Of a stretch of DNA of 48,707 bases, positions 27,373 to 35,950 are shown one piece after another. The stretch is taken from positions 1-48,707 of the forward strand of contig JAURKV010000087.1 in assembly GCA_030831585.1 (NCBI GenBank), read 5' to 3'. The DNA comes from Ramlibacter sp. GTDB taxonomy: Bacteria; Pseudomonadota; Gammaproteobacteria; Burkholderiales; Burkholderiaceae_C. The translations under genes were made by a program, and so were the position numbers. How positions within the stretch are numbered: position 1 is the stretch's first letter; each line of letters opens with the position of its first letter. The notes under the pieces are model-generated. The model was not told where the DNA came from and did no database searches. It was given only the letters and a program-made list of their open reading frames with translations.

Positions 27373-30300
27373 GAACGAATCGCCCACGCCCTCCCTCTGG
27401 ATCCGGGCGCTTTCCATCGCCGCCTCAGCCCTTTGGTGGCTGCTTGTGGCTCTGTGGTTGGCGCTGGCGCTGGCCTGGGGCGCGTTGCACGGCTGGATTG
27501 TGCCGCGTATCGACGATTGGCGTCCTACGCTGGAGCGGGAGGCCTCTCGGGTTCTGGGGATGCCCGTGCGCATCGGTGCCATCACCGCCCACAGCAACGC
27601 GCTCATGCCCTCCTTCGAGCTGTCCGAGGTGGTCTTGCAGGACGCCCAGGCCCGCGATGCCCTTCGGCTGCAACGGGTGATGGTGGCGCTCTCGCCGCGC
27701 TCCCTGCTGAATCTGGGCATGGAGCAGCTTTATGTCGAGGGGCCGCAGCTGGAGGTGCGCCGCGACGCGACCGGCCGGCTCTGGGTGGCCGGGCTGGAGG
27801 TTTCCCCCGTCACCGGTGAGGCCAGCCCGGCGGCCAACTGGTTTTTCCGGCAAAAAGAGGTCGTGGTACTCGGGGGCGCCTTGCGATGGGTCGACGAGCA
27901 GCGCAGCGCCCCGCCCCTGGTCCTGACTGATGTGCGATTTGTTGCCCGCAACGGCCCGCGCCGCCATGACTTGCGGCTCGACGCCAGCCCCCCCGCCGAC
28001 TGGGGCGGTGCCATCACCCTGATGGGGGAGTTGCGCTCTCCCTTGCTGTCCCAGCACCCAGGCCGCTGGCAGGACTGGCAGGGCGAGCTCCACGCCGACT
28101 TCAGTTCAGTCGATTTGTCCCGTTTGCGCCCCTACACCAACTTGGGGTTAGACCTGCGCAGCGGGCAGGGCCGTTTGCGCGCCTGGGCCGACCTCGACCG
28201 CGGCCGCCTCTTGGGTGGCCAGGCCGAGATCGACCTGCGGCAGGTCGATGCGGTGCTGGTCGCCGGCCGGCCCCCTCTGGCCCTGGAATCGGTCGCCGGT
28301 CGCCTGATTGGCAAGCGGCTTGGGCAGGGCTTTCAACTTGAAACCCAGGCCCTGCAATTCCAGACCCCTGACGGTCAGCGCTGGCCCGGCGGCAACCTGT
28401 CGCTGGCCTGGGAGCCGGCGGCCGCCAAGGAGCCTGGCCGGGGCCGCCTGCGGGCCGACCGGCTTGACCTTCAGGCCCTGACCCGGCTGGCCGACCGTCT
28501 GCCCCTCACCGACGAACAGCGTGGCCTGCTGGCGCGGATTCCCCAGGGCCCCGACGGCGTGGCCGGTCTGATCGAGCGCCTGGATGCCAGCTGGGAGTTG
28601 CCCGCCACCGCCCCGGCCAAGTACAAGGTCAGTGCCCGCGCCACCGGGCTGGTGCTTCCAGCGGATCCTGCCAGCCGCCGCCCCGGGCTGCGTGGGGTGA
28701 CGCTCCAGGGCGAATTCGACCAGGCCGGCGGGAAGGCTCATCTCGAGGCCCCGGGCAGCGTGCTTTCCTTGCCAGGCGTGTTGGCCGAGCCCCAAGTGCG
28801 CCTCGACCGGCTGGTGGCCGACCTCCAGTGGAAGCGGTCCGATAGCCGTCTCAGCGTGACTGCCTCAGGGATCCGTCTGGCCAACGCCGACTTGCAGGCC
28901 GATGGCCAAGCCACCTGGCGCAGCGCAGACCCGGCGCGCGGCGGGCCGGGCAACCTGGACCTGCAGATGACGATCGCGCGGGCCGAGGCCAACCGGGTCT
29001 GGCGCTACCTGCCGCTGTCGCTGCCTCAGACGCGCGACTACTTGCGCGAAGCCATCTCCGCTGGCCAAGCCTACGACGCTCGGGTCACTCTGCGCGGCGA
29101 CCTGCGGGACTTCCCATTCCGAGACCCCGCCAGCGGCGAGTTCCGTATTGCCACCAAGGTGCGTGACCTGCAATATGCCTACGCGCCGCGCAGCAGTGCG
29201 CGCCAGCCGGGTGGGCCGGCTTGGCCGGCGCTGACCGGCCTGTCGGGCGAGCTGGTGTTCGAGCGCGCCGGCATGCAGGTGAACAAGGCCCAGGGCCGGT
29301 TTGCCGGTGTTCCGGGGCTGCAGGTGCAGGCCGATGCTGCCATCGCCAACTTTGCCGAAGGGGTGGTCGGGGTCACTGGTACGGTGCGCGGCCCGTTGGC
29401 CGAGTCACTGGCGGTCTTTAACGCCTCGCCTGTCGCCCTTACGCTGGGCCAACCACTGGCCCAGGCCACGGTTAATGGCTCCGCCGAGGTAAAGCTGCAG
29501 TTGTCACTACCCCTGGCCGGTCTGGAGCGCAGCAAGGTGCAGGGCAGTGTCATCCTGCCCGGTAACGACTTCGCCATGCCCGGGGCGCCAGCCCTGGCCC
29601 GCGCCCGGGGAACGGTGGCCTTCACCGAGCGCGGCTTCAGCCTGGCCGGGGTGCAGGCGCGCGCCCTGGGCGGTGACCTGCGCATGGATGGCGGCTCCCG
29701 GCCCGCGCCGATACCCGCCGGTGAGGCGCCCATCCAGTTGCGTGTCCAAGGCACTGCCTCGGCTGAGGGCCTGCGCCAGGCGCGCGAGCTCGGCCCGGTA
29801 CCCCGGCTGGCGCGTCAGGCCATCGGCAACGCGCCCTACACTGCCCTCATCGGCCTGCGCTCAGGCTCGGCCGATGTGACCGTCACCAGCACGCTGCAGG
29901 GGCTTTCACTGGCCCTGCCAGCGCCCCTGAACAAGGCGGCAGACACCGTCCTTCCGCTTCGCTTTGAGCGCAGCTTCGGCGGCACCGCGGCCCGGCCGCA
30001 GGACCAGTTGCGCGTGGAGCTGGGCCGCCTGGGCAGCGTCCACTATGTACGTGATCTTTCGGCAGCCGAGCCCCAAGTGCTGCGCGGCGCCATCGGTCTG
30101 GGTCTGGCCCCTGGCGAGTCGGTATCCCTGCCGGAGCAAGGCGTCGCGGCCACCCTGCGCCTGGTCGGCGTCAACCTGGACGACTGGGAGCAGGCCTTGG
30201 CCTCGCCCACCACCCCGGCAGCAAACCGGGGCTTGGTCGATCCCACGCTGCAGCCCTACCTGCCAACCACCTTCAGCCTGCGTGCGCGTGAGCTCACCCT

Positions 30301-31423
30301 CTCAGGCCGCACAGTCAACAACCTCGCGGCCACCGGCACCCGCGACGGGCTGACGTGGCGCGCAGTGGTGGAGGCTAGCCAGCTGCTGGGTAATTTCGAG
30401 TACCGCCAGCCCGCCAACCCGGCGGCCGGCGCCGGACGCCTGGTGGCGCGCTTGAACCGGCTGGCCATCCCAGCCAGCGCCACCGGCGATGTTGAGGCGC
30501 TGCTGGACACGCAGACCACAAGCATGCCGGCGATCGACGCGGTGGTGGAGGATTTCGAGCTGCGTGGTAAGAAGCTGGGCCGGCTGGAGATGGAGGCCGT
30601 CAACCGCGCCGCATCGAGTGGCAGCGGGTCCGAGTGGCGTCTGAACCGACTGGTGCTGGCAATGCCCGAGGCCACGCTCACCGCCAGCGGGACCTGGGCT
30701 GCGCCGCCCTCGGCGTCGGCCGCCCCCTCCGCCCCGCGTGCCCGCGTGCCCGCCCGCCGTGCCGCCATGAACTTCCGCCTCGACGTCAGCGACGGTGGGC
30801 AGCTGCTCACCCGTTTGGGCATGAAAGACCTGGTGCGGCGTGGCCGCGGCAAGCTCGAAGGCCAGATCGGTTGGCAGGGCTCGCCACTGAGCTTTGATTA
30901 CCCCACACTGGGCGGCGCTTTCAGCGTCAGCATCGAATCTGGCCAATTCCTCAAGGCCGACCCGGGGCTGGCCAAGCTCCTGGGCGTGCTCAGCCTGCAG
31001 AGTCTGCCGCGCCGGCTGACCCTGGACTTCCGGGATGTGTTCACCGAGGGATTTGCCTTCGACTTCCTGCGCGGCGACGTCACCATTGCCCAGGGCATCG
31101 CCGCCACCAACAACCTGCAGATGAAGGGGGTGAATGCCGCCGTCTTGATGGACGGGCGCGCTGATATCGCCCGCGAGACCCAGGACCTGAAGGTGGTGGT
31201 AGTGCCCGAGATCAATGCCGGCACCGCCTCGGTGGTGGCAGGTGTCATCAATCCCGCGGTCGGCCTGGGCAGTTTCCTCGCCCAGCTGTTTCTGCGCCAG
31301 CCGCTGATCCGCGCGGCGACCCAGGAGTTTCATGTCGACGGCACCTGGGGCGACCCGCGGGTGACCCGGGTGTCTCGCGGCAGCAGTGCTGCGCCCGCCG
31401 CACAGCCGGCCGCCGCCAACTGA
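27371..31423 (+). CDS. yhdP: YhdP family (TIGR02099) giant envelope protein
   Basis: A 1350-residue AsmA-superfamily protein of the YhdP type (E. coli 1266). A short basic N terminus and one membrane helix (about 12-38) anchor it in the inner membrane; the rest is periplasmic and rich in predicted beta structure, ending with an AsmA-like C-terminal region (about 1130-1330). In E. coli YhdP, TamB and YdbH are redundantly needed to move phospholipids to the outer membrane. I chose the ATG at 27371; a start at 27341 would add ten residues and overlap glnE. No clear Shine-Dalgarno precedes it. The nitrilase-family gene follows after 46 bases, a neighbourhood seen in other proteobacteria. Confidence 0.9.
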   Translation: MNESPTPSLWIRALSIAASALWWLLVALWLALALAWGALHGWIVPRIDDWRPTLEREASRVLGMPVRIGAITAHSNALMPSFELSEVVLQDAQARDALRLQRVMVALSPRSLLNLGMEQLYVEGPQLEVRRDATGRLWVAGLEVSPVTGEASPAANWFFRQKEVVVLGGALRWVDEQRSAPPLVLTDVRFVARNGPRRHDLRLDASPPADWGGAITLMGELRSPLLSQHPGRWQDWQGELHADFSSVDLSRLRPYTNLGLDLRSGQGRLRAWADLDRGRLLGGQAEIDLRQVDAVLVAGRPPLALESVAGRLIGKRLGQGFQLETQALQFQTPDGQRWPGGNLSLAWEPAAAKEPGRGRLRADRLDLQALTRLADRLPLTDEQRGLLARIPQGPDGVAGLIERLDASWELPATAPAKYKVSARATGLVLPADPASRRPGLRGVTLQGEFDQAGGKAHLEAPGSVLSLPGVLAEPQVRLDRLVADLQWKRSDSRLSVTASGIRLANADLQADGQATWRSADPARGGPGNLDLQMTIARAEANRVWRYLPLSLPQTRDYLREAISAGQAYDARVTLRGDLRDFPFRDPASGEFRIATKVRDLQYAYAPRSSARQPGGPAWPALTGLSGELVFERAGMQVNKAQGRFAGVPGLQVQADAAIANFAEGVVGVTGTVRGPLAESLAVFNASPVALTLGQPLAQATVNGSAEVKLQLSLPLAGLERSKVQGSVILPGNDFAMPGAPALARARGTVAFTERGFSLAGVQARALGGDLRMDGGSRPAPIPAGEAPIQLRVQGTASAEGLRQARELGPVPRLARQAIGNAPYTALIGLRSGSADVTVTSTLQGLSLALPAPLNKAADTVLPLRFERSFGGTAARPQDQLRVELGRLGSVHYVRDLSAAEPQVLRGAIGLGLAPGESVSLPEQGVAATLRLVGVNLDDWEQALASPTTPAANRGLVDPTLQPYLPTTFSLRARELTLSGRTVNNLAATGTRDGLTWRAVVEASQLLGNFEYRQPANPAAGAGRLVARLNRLAIPASATGDVEALLDTQTTSMPAIDAVVEDFELRGKKLGRLEMEAVNRAASSGSGSEWRLNRLVLAMPEATLTASGTWAAPPSASAAPSAPRARVPARRAAMNFRLDVSDGGQLLTRLGMKDLVRRGRGKLEGQIGWQGSPLSFDYPTLGGAFSVSIESGQFLKADPGLAKLLGVLSLQSLPRRLTLDFRDVFTEGFAFDFLRGDVTIAQGIAATNNLQMKGVNAAVLMDGRADIARETQDLKVVVVPEINAGTASVVAGVINPAVGLGSFLAQLFLRQPLIRAATQEFHVDGTWGDPRVTRVSRGSSAAPAAQPAAAN

Positions 31424-31469
31424 GTCGACGGACCTCGCGCACCCCGACAGCGCCGCAAGAAGCACCGCC

Positions 31470-32378
31470 ATGGCACTCGAGCTCGCCCTGATTCAGATGG
31501 TCTCGTCCCCCTCGGTGGCAGACAACCTGCGGCAGGCCCGCGCACTGCTGGCGCAAGCGGCCGCGGACGGCGCTGAGCTGGCCGTGCTACCCGAGTATTT
31601 CTGTCTTCTGGGCCAGTCCGACGCCGACAAACTAGCCCATGCCGAGCGTGAGGGCCAGGGCCCCATACAAGCGGCGCTTGCCGAGGCCGCCCGCGACCTG
31701 GGGCTGTGGCTGGTGGGCGGCACCCTGCCCCTGGCCAGCGCCGACCCCGGCCGGGTCCGTAACGCCTGCATCGTCTATCGCCCCGACGGCCACCAGGTGG
31801 CTCGCTACGACAAGATTCACCTCTTTGCCTTCGACAATGGCCGCGAGCGCTACGACGAGTCGCGCACCATCGAGGCCGGTGCCGACCCCGTTTGCTTTGA
31901 CCTCGAAACCCGCGCGGGGGAGTGTTGGCGGGTCGGCCTCTCGGTTTGCTATGACCTGCGCTTTCCCGAGCTGTACCGGGGCCTTGCGGCCGACGGTGCG
32001 CAGCTGATGCTGGTGCCCAGCGCCTTCACCCACACCACCGGCCGGGCCCACTGGGAAACGTTGCTGCGGGCGCGCGCCATCGAAAACCTGGCCTTCGTCG
32101 GTGCACCTGCCCAGGGCGGTCTGCATGCCAACGGCCGACGCACCTGGGGCCACACGCTGGTGGCTGATCCCTGGGGCGAGGTGATCGCCTGCCGCGAGGA
32201 GGAGGGCGCTGGCGTGCTGCGAGCCCGTCTTGACCTGGAACGCCTCGCGCAGTCCCGCCAGCAGTTGCCGGCGCTGGCCCACCGCGTGCTCGGGGTTGCG
32301 CCAGACCCCGCCAGTGCAACTGTGACTGCGACTGCGACTGCGACTGCGGTCGCGGTTGTTTCGCCCGCCCGGTCCTGA
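31470..32378 (+). CDS. Carbon-nitrogen hydrolase (Nit1/deaminated glutathione amidase-like)
   Basis: A 302-residue cytoplasmic nitrilase-superfamily enzyme. The Glu-Lys-Cys triad is complete: E42 in LPEYF, K115 in YDKIHLF and C160 in SVCYDLRFPELYR. The last two motifs are typical of the Nit1 branch, whose members hydrolyse deaminated glutathione, a repair reaction; that substrate is a family-level inference. The family core ends near residue 275; the last 25 residues are a Thr/Ala/Val tail encoded by tandem ACTGCG units at 32325-32348, which may vary in length. In many proteobacteria tldD follows yhdP and this gene; here a histidine kinase starts 10 bases after the stop, suggesting one transcript. 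Confidence 0.92.
   Translation: MALELALIQMVSSPSVADNLRQARALLAQAAADGAELAVLPEYFCLLGQSDADKLAHAEREGQGPIQAALAEAARDLGLWLVGGTLPLASADPGRVRNACIVYRPDGHQVARYDKIHLFAFDNGRERYDESRTIEAGADPVCFDLETRAGECWRVGLSVCYDLRFPELYRGLAADGAQLMLVPSAFTHTTGRAHWETLLRARAIENLAFVGAPAQGGLHANGRRTWGHTLVADPWGEVIACREEEGAGVLRARLDLERLAQSRQQLPALAHRVLGVAPDPASATVTATATATAVAVVSPARS
32319..32348 (+). repeat. ACTGCG hexanucleotide tandem array at the end of the nitrilase gene
   Basis: One variant ACTGTG unit followed by four perfect ACTGCG units encodes alternating Thr-Val/Thr-Ala. Units are multiples of three, so expansion or loss would keep the frame. Confidence 0.85.
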
Positions 32379-32388
32379 CACCCTCGCC

Positions 32389-34497
32389 ATGCCTCGCCCT
32401 TTCCGCGCCTTCCTCCAATGGAACCCCGTTGCAGCCTCGACGGTCCGCCGCTGGTTCGCAGAGCGCCTGCACGACGGGGGCGGCAGCACGGCGCGGCGCA
32501 TCCTGTGGTGGCTGCTGGTGCCCCTGGTGGGGGCGCTGCTGGTCACCTTGGTCTGGCTCGCCGGCCGCTACGAGGCCAGCCAGGTGCAGGGTGCCCTGGA
32601 CCGGGATGCCAACGCCGCCGGCGCAGACATCCGGCAGGGTCTGGCCCGCAACATCCAGGACCTGCAGGCCCTGCGGGCCACGCCCGCCCTGGCGGATTGG
32701 GACGCTGCCGCCTCGCGCCTGCTGCGCGAACACCGCGAGCTGCTGCGCATTGAGCAGCGCGATGCCTCGTTGCAGCTGATGCAGGTGGTCGAGACGCCCT
32801 ATCGCAAGCCCGTGTTCGATCGCCTGCCCCGTCCCCAGGCACAGGCCGATGTCCGCCTAGCCTGCGCTCAAGCGATGCGCCTGTCGCAGCCGGCCTATTC
32901 CACCAGCTACTTCGCGCCCCAGGGCGACGGCCTCGGCCTCGAGGTCATGGAGCTTTGCGTGCCACAAGGCAGCGGCCGCGAGGTCACCGGCTTCCTGGTC
33001 GCCAGCTATGCCCTGTCGGGCGTCCTGTCCTCCTTCGTCGGCCCGCAGTTGGCACGCAACCAGGAGGTGTCCTTCAACGAGACAGACGGTACCCGACTGG
33101 CGCTGTATGGCCAGGCCCAACGGGGCCGCCGCACCTTCACCAGCCAGTACCTGCTGGACCTGCCCGGCAACACCTTGCTGCTGCGCATGAACAGCTGGCG
33201 TTCGGCGCCAGACCTGTTTCCCAATGTGATGACTGCCCTCGTCACCGCCATGTCGATCGCTCTGGTCGCGGTGCTGGTGCTGCTGGGCCGCGACATGCGC
33301 CGCCGCCAGCGGGTGGAGCGCGACCTCGCCGACGCTCTCGCCTTCAGAAAAGCCATGGAGAACTCCCTGGTCACCGGCCTGCGGGCGCGCGACCTCTCCG
33401 GCCGTATCACCTATGTGAACCCGGCCTTTTGCGCCATGGTCGGCTTCAGCGCCGACGAGATCTTGGTTCGGGCCCTGCCCCCACCCTACTGGCCGCCCGA
33501 CCTGGTGGAGGAATACCTGCGCCGCCATGAAAACCGGCATGCCAGGGGGCAGCAGCCGCCCCGAGAGGGCTTCGAATCCGTGTTCGTCCGCAAGGACGGC
33601 ATTCGTTTCCCGGTCCTCATCATCGAGGCGCCTCTGATCAATGCCCAGGGCGAGCAGACCGGCTGGATGAGCGCGTGCCTGGACATCAGCGAGCAGCGCC
33701 GGGTGGAGGAGGTGTCCCGCGCCAGCCAGGAAAGGCTGCAGGCCACCGCCCGTTTGGCCACCGTGGGCGAGATGGCCTCGCTCCTCAGCCATGAGCTCAA
33801 CCAGCCGCTGGCCGCCATCTCCAGCTACGCCACCGGCTCGCGCAACCTCCTGCAATCTGGCGATGTTCAGGGCCTCGATGGCGCGCTGCAGCGCATCGCC
33901 CAGCAGGCTGAGCGCGCTGGCAAGGTGATCCGAAGCGTCCATGACTTCCTGCGCCGTCGCGACCAGCCTCGTGAGCCCGTCCACCCGCAGGCGCTGTGGG
34001 AGGCGGTCATCCCCCTGGTGACCCTGCAGGCGCGCAAACTGGGTGTGGGCGTGGTCTCACGCATTCCCGCCGACCTGCCGCAGCTTCTCTGTGACCGCAC
34101 CATGGTTGAACAGGTCCTTCTCAACCTGGTCCGCAATGCGATGCAGGCCATGGACGAAGCCGGGGTGGCCCGGCCGACCCTCACCCTTCAGGTGCGCCGG
34201 GCCGAGCGACCCGATGAGCCCGGCCGTGTCTGGCTGGAGTTTTCGGTGGCCGACATCGGGCCCGGCATTCCCGAGGGGGTAAAGAGCCAGCTTTTTACCC
34301 CCTTCTTCACCACCAAAGCCGAGGGCATGGGGCTGGGTTTGTCTCTCTGCCGGACGGTGGTCGAACAGCACGGCGGGCAGTTGTCCTTCGAGCCCAACAC
34401 GCCGCAGGGCACGATCTTCCGGTTCACGCTGCCCACCGCCGATCTACCCCGGGCCACGCCAGACGTGGCGACACCCTCGCATGCAACCACCCTCTGA
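32389..34497 (+). CDS. PAS-domain sensor histidine kinase
   Basis: A 702-residue membrane sensor kinase. Two membrane helices (about 36-58 and 275-298) bracket a periplasmic sensor of roughly 215 residues that I cannot assign to a family. A PAS domain follows (about 315-440, GRITYVNPAFCAMVGFS), then the HisKA dimerisation domain with phospho-acceptor H468 in SHELNQPLAA and an HATPase domain with N box (LLNLVRNAMQAM), G1 (DIGPGIP) and G2 (GMGLGLSLC). The layout resembles DctB/FixL-type kinases. The ATG at 32389 follows the nitrilase stop by 10 bases. It overlaps the response-regulator gene by 17 bases, making them a cognate pair. The signal is unknown. Confidence 0.93.
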   Translation: MPRPFRAFLQWNPVAASTVRRWFAERLHDGGGSTARRILWWLLVPLVGALLVTLVWLAGRYEASQVQGALDRDANAAGADIRQGLARNIQDLQALRATPALADWDAAASRLLREHRELLRIEQRDASLQLMQVVETPYRKPVFDRLPRPQAQADVRLACAQAMRLSQPAYSTSYFAPQGDGLGLEVMELCVPQGSGREVTGFLVASYALSGVLSSFVGPQLARNQEVSFNETDGTRLALYGQAQRGRRTFTSQYLLDLPGNTLLLRMNSWRSAPDLFPNVMTALVTAMSIALVAVLVLLGRDMRRRQRVERDLADALAFRKAMENSLVTGLRARDLSGRITYVNPAFCAMVGFSADEILVRALPPPYWPPDLVEEYLRRHENRHARGQQPPREGFESVFVRKDGIRFPVLIIEAPLINAQGEQTGWMSACLDISEQRRVEEVSRASQERLQATARLATVGEMASLLSHELNQPLAAISSYATGSRNLLQSGDVQGLDGALQRIAQQAERAGKVIRSVHDFLRRRDQPREPVHPQALWEAVIPLVTLQARKLGVGVVSRIPADLPQLLCDRTMVEQVLLNLVRNAMQAMDEAGVARPTLTLQVRRAERPDEPGRVWLEFSVADIGPGIPEGVKSQLFTPFFTTKAEGMGLGLSLCRTVVEQHGGQLSFEPNTPQGTIFRFTLPTADLPRATPDVATPSHATTL

Positions 34498-35107
34498 CGC
34501 CCTCATCTACCTCGTCGACGACGATGCCAGCGTGCGCGAGGCCCTGGCGTGGCTGCTGCGCTCCCGGCGCCTGGCCAGCGAGAGCTTCGCCAGCGGAGAC
34601 GCCCTGCTGGCGGCCCTGCCGCCAGACTTCATGCCCCGTCAGCCTTGCTGCCTGCTGCTGGACGTACGCATGCCCGGAACCAGCGGCCTGGCGCTCTTTG
34701 AGATGTTGGAGCGACGCGGTCTGGTCGAGGTCATGCCAGTGATCTTCTTGACCGGCCATGGAGATGTGCCCACCGCGGTGGCCATGGTCAAGCGTGGTGC
34801 CTTCGACTTCTGCGAGAAGCCTTTCTCCGACAACGCCTTGGTCGACCGTATCGAGCAGGCGGTGATCCGTTCGGCCCAGGTGCTGGCCGAGCGCCAGGCC
34901 CGCGAGCAGCTGCAGGCCCGACTGGGCGATCTGACCCAGCGCGAACGTGATGTGATGGCGCTGGTGGCCAAGGGCCTGCCCAACAAACTGATCGCTGACC
35001 AGCTGGAGATCAGCGTGCGCACGGTGGAAGTGCACCGCGCCCGGGTGTTCGACAAAATGGAAGTGAAGTCGGCGGTGGAGCTGGCCAACTTGCTGCGGGA
35101 GGGGTGA
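34481..35107 (+). CDS. FixJ-family response regulator (receiver plus LuxR-type HTH)
   Basis: A 208-residue two-component transcription regulator. The receiver domain has the acidic pocket D13-D15, phospho-acceptor D61 in LLLDVRMPG, T91 in FLTGHGD and K113 in CEKPF. After a charged linker the LuxR/FixJ helix-turn-helix runs from about 148 to 205 (LTQRERDVMALVAKG, then NKLIADQLEISVRTVEVHR). The close FixJ/TtrR-type match and the overlap with the kinase gene show it is the kinase's output. Targets are not visible from sequence. No other regulated gene lies downstream on this strand: the next gene is convergent after 90 bases, which contain a 12-base palindrome. Confidence 0.94.
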   Translation: MQPPSDALIYLVDDDASVREALAWLLRSRRLASESFASGDALLAALPPDFMPRQPCCLLLDVRMPGTSGLALFEMLERRGLVEVMPVIFLTGHGDVPTAVAMVKRGAFDFCEKPFSDNALVDRIEQAVIRSAQVLAERQAREQLQARLGDLTQRERDVMALVAKGLPNKLIADQLEISVRTVEVHRARVFDKMEVKSAVELANLLREG

Positions 35108-35121
35108 GGCCGCGCAGAACC

Positions 35122-35133
35122 GCCCGCGCGGGC
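35122..35133. terminator. GC-rich 12-base palindrome between convergent genes
   Basis: GCCCGCGCGGGC is a perfect palindrome in the 90-base gap between the response regulator and the DUF2889 gene. It could help terminate both, but no T tract follows on either strand. Confidence 0.25.
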
Positions 35134-35197
35134 CATAACGGGCTGCCGTGGCCGCCGCTGCCGTCACCCCCGCCAAGTCTCCAGCGGCCCAACGACC

Positions 35198-35752
35198 TCA
35201 GTCGGCGCGACGGGCGTGCTCAGGCCACAGGCGCATGACCACTGCGCCCTCGCTCCGGTAGGCATAGCAGCTGTTGATCTGCGCGGGAACCTGGCCTGGC
35301 GTGTCGATGCGGTCCTGCCGGGGCACGACACCGCGGATGCCCTGAAACGCGGTCGTGCCGAGCGGGATGAGCATCTCCATCAGGTGTGTGCAGCTGGCGA
35401 CGCCACGCAGACGCGACTTGACCGTGTTGGACCAGCCCTTGACGATCCGCTCACCCACCAGCACCTGCAGCGTCGCCTCGGCCTCTTTGCAGACGCCGTA
35501 GGGTGTGGCATCGGAGGACGCCTCCACTGCCTGCACCACATAGTCTGCCGAGACGGTCAAACGCACCCACAAATCGTGCAGATGCTGCCCGGGCGGGACG
35601 GGGACAGGCGACCCCAGTCGCTCAAAGGGGAAGGGCTTGGTATCGATGAGGCGGGCCTCCACTTCGTACAAGCCGTCGTCACGGGCGTACGCCCGCATAT
35701 CGATCGAGCGGTGATGAATTTCGCGGCGAGGGGACGAGGGGGGCAGGGGCAT
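35198..35752 (-). CDS. DUF2889 family protein
   Basis: A 184-residue protein matching DUF2889, recognised by the HHRSIDMRAYARDDGLYEVE start, the HDLWVRLTV segment, the central Cys and CTHLMEML motif, and GTTAFQ. No signal peptide or membrane segment. The function is unknown. The ATG at 35752 is preceded by GGAAAAAG at a fair distance and begins right before the conserved block; a start at 35776 would add eight residues. The stop is convergent with the response regulator gene. Upstream on the same strand lies a possible 40-residue membrane protein. Confidence 0.85.
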   Translation of the reverse strand: MPLPPSSPRREIHHRSIDMRAYARDDGLYEVEARLIDTKPFPFERLGSPVPVPPGQHLHDLWVRLTVSADYVVQAVEASSDATPYGVCKEAEATLQVLVGERIVKGWSNTVKSRLRGVASCTHLMEMLIPLGTTAFQGIRGVVPRQDRIDTPGQVPAQINSCYAYRSEGAVVMRLWPEHARRAD

Positions 35753-35827
35753 GGACTTTTTCCAGTCTGAAGGCATCGAACGCCGGCGAGCCTGCGCCAG
35801 TTGCAGGGGCTGTCGACAAGGCCCGAT

Positions 35828-35950
35828 TCATTTCTCGGGTGTGTCGTCCCTGGGCAGTTCGCCCTTGGGCCGGCCCGAGAACATGGTCCACCACACGATT
35901 AGGAGCAGGACCGCGAGGGCCAGCAGGGCTTCGAGCAGAATCAGGAGCAT
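35828..35950 (-). CDS. Possible 40-residue single-pass membrane protein
   Basis: A short frame encodes one strongly hydrophobic helix (about residues 2-24, Leu/Ala/Val then Ile-Val-Trp-Trp) and a charged tail ending in Thr-Pro-Glu-Lys. Such a clean helix-plus-tail pattern is unlikely for a random antisense frame and the stretch does not overlap the mltA coding region except at the start codons. The frame stays open upstream through mltA, so a longer start is possible. The ATG at 35950 shares CATG with the mltA ATG. No Shine-Dalgarno is obvious. I do not recognise a family. Confidence 0.45.
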   Translation of the reverse strand: MLLILLEALLALAVLLLIVWWTMFSGRPKGELPRDDTPEK

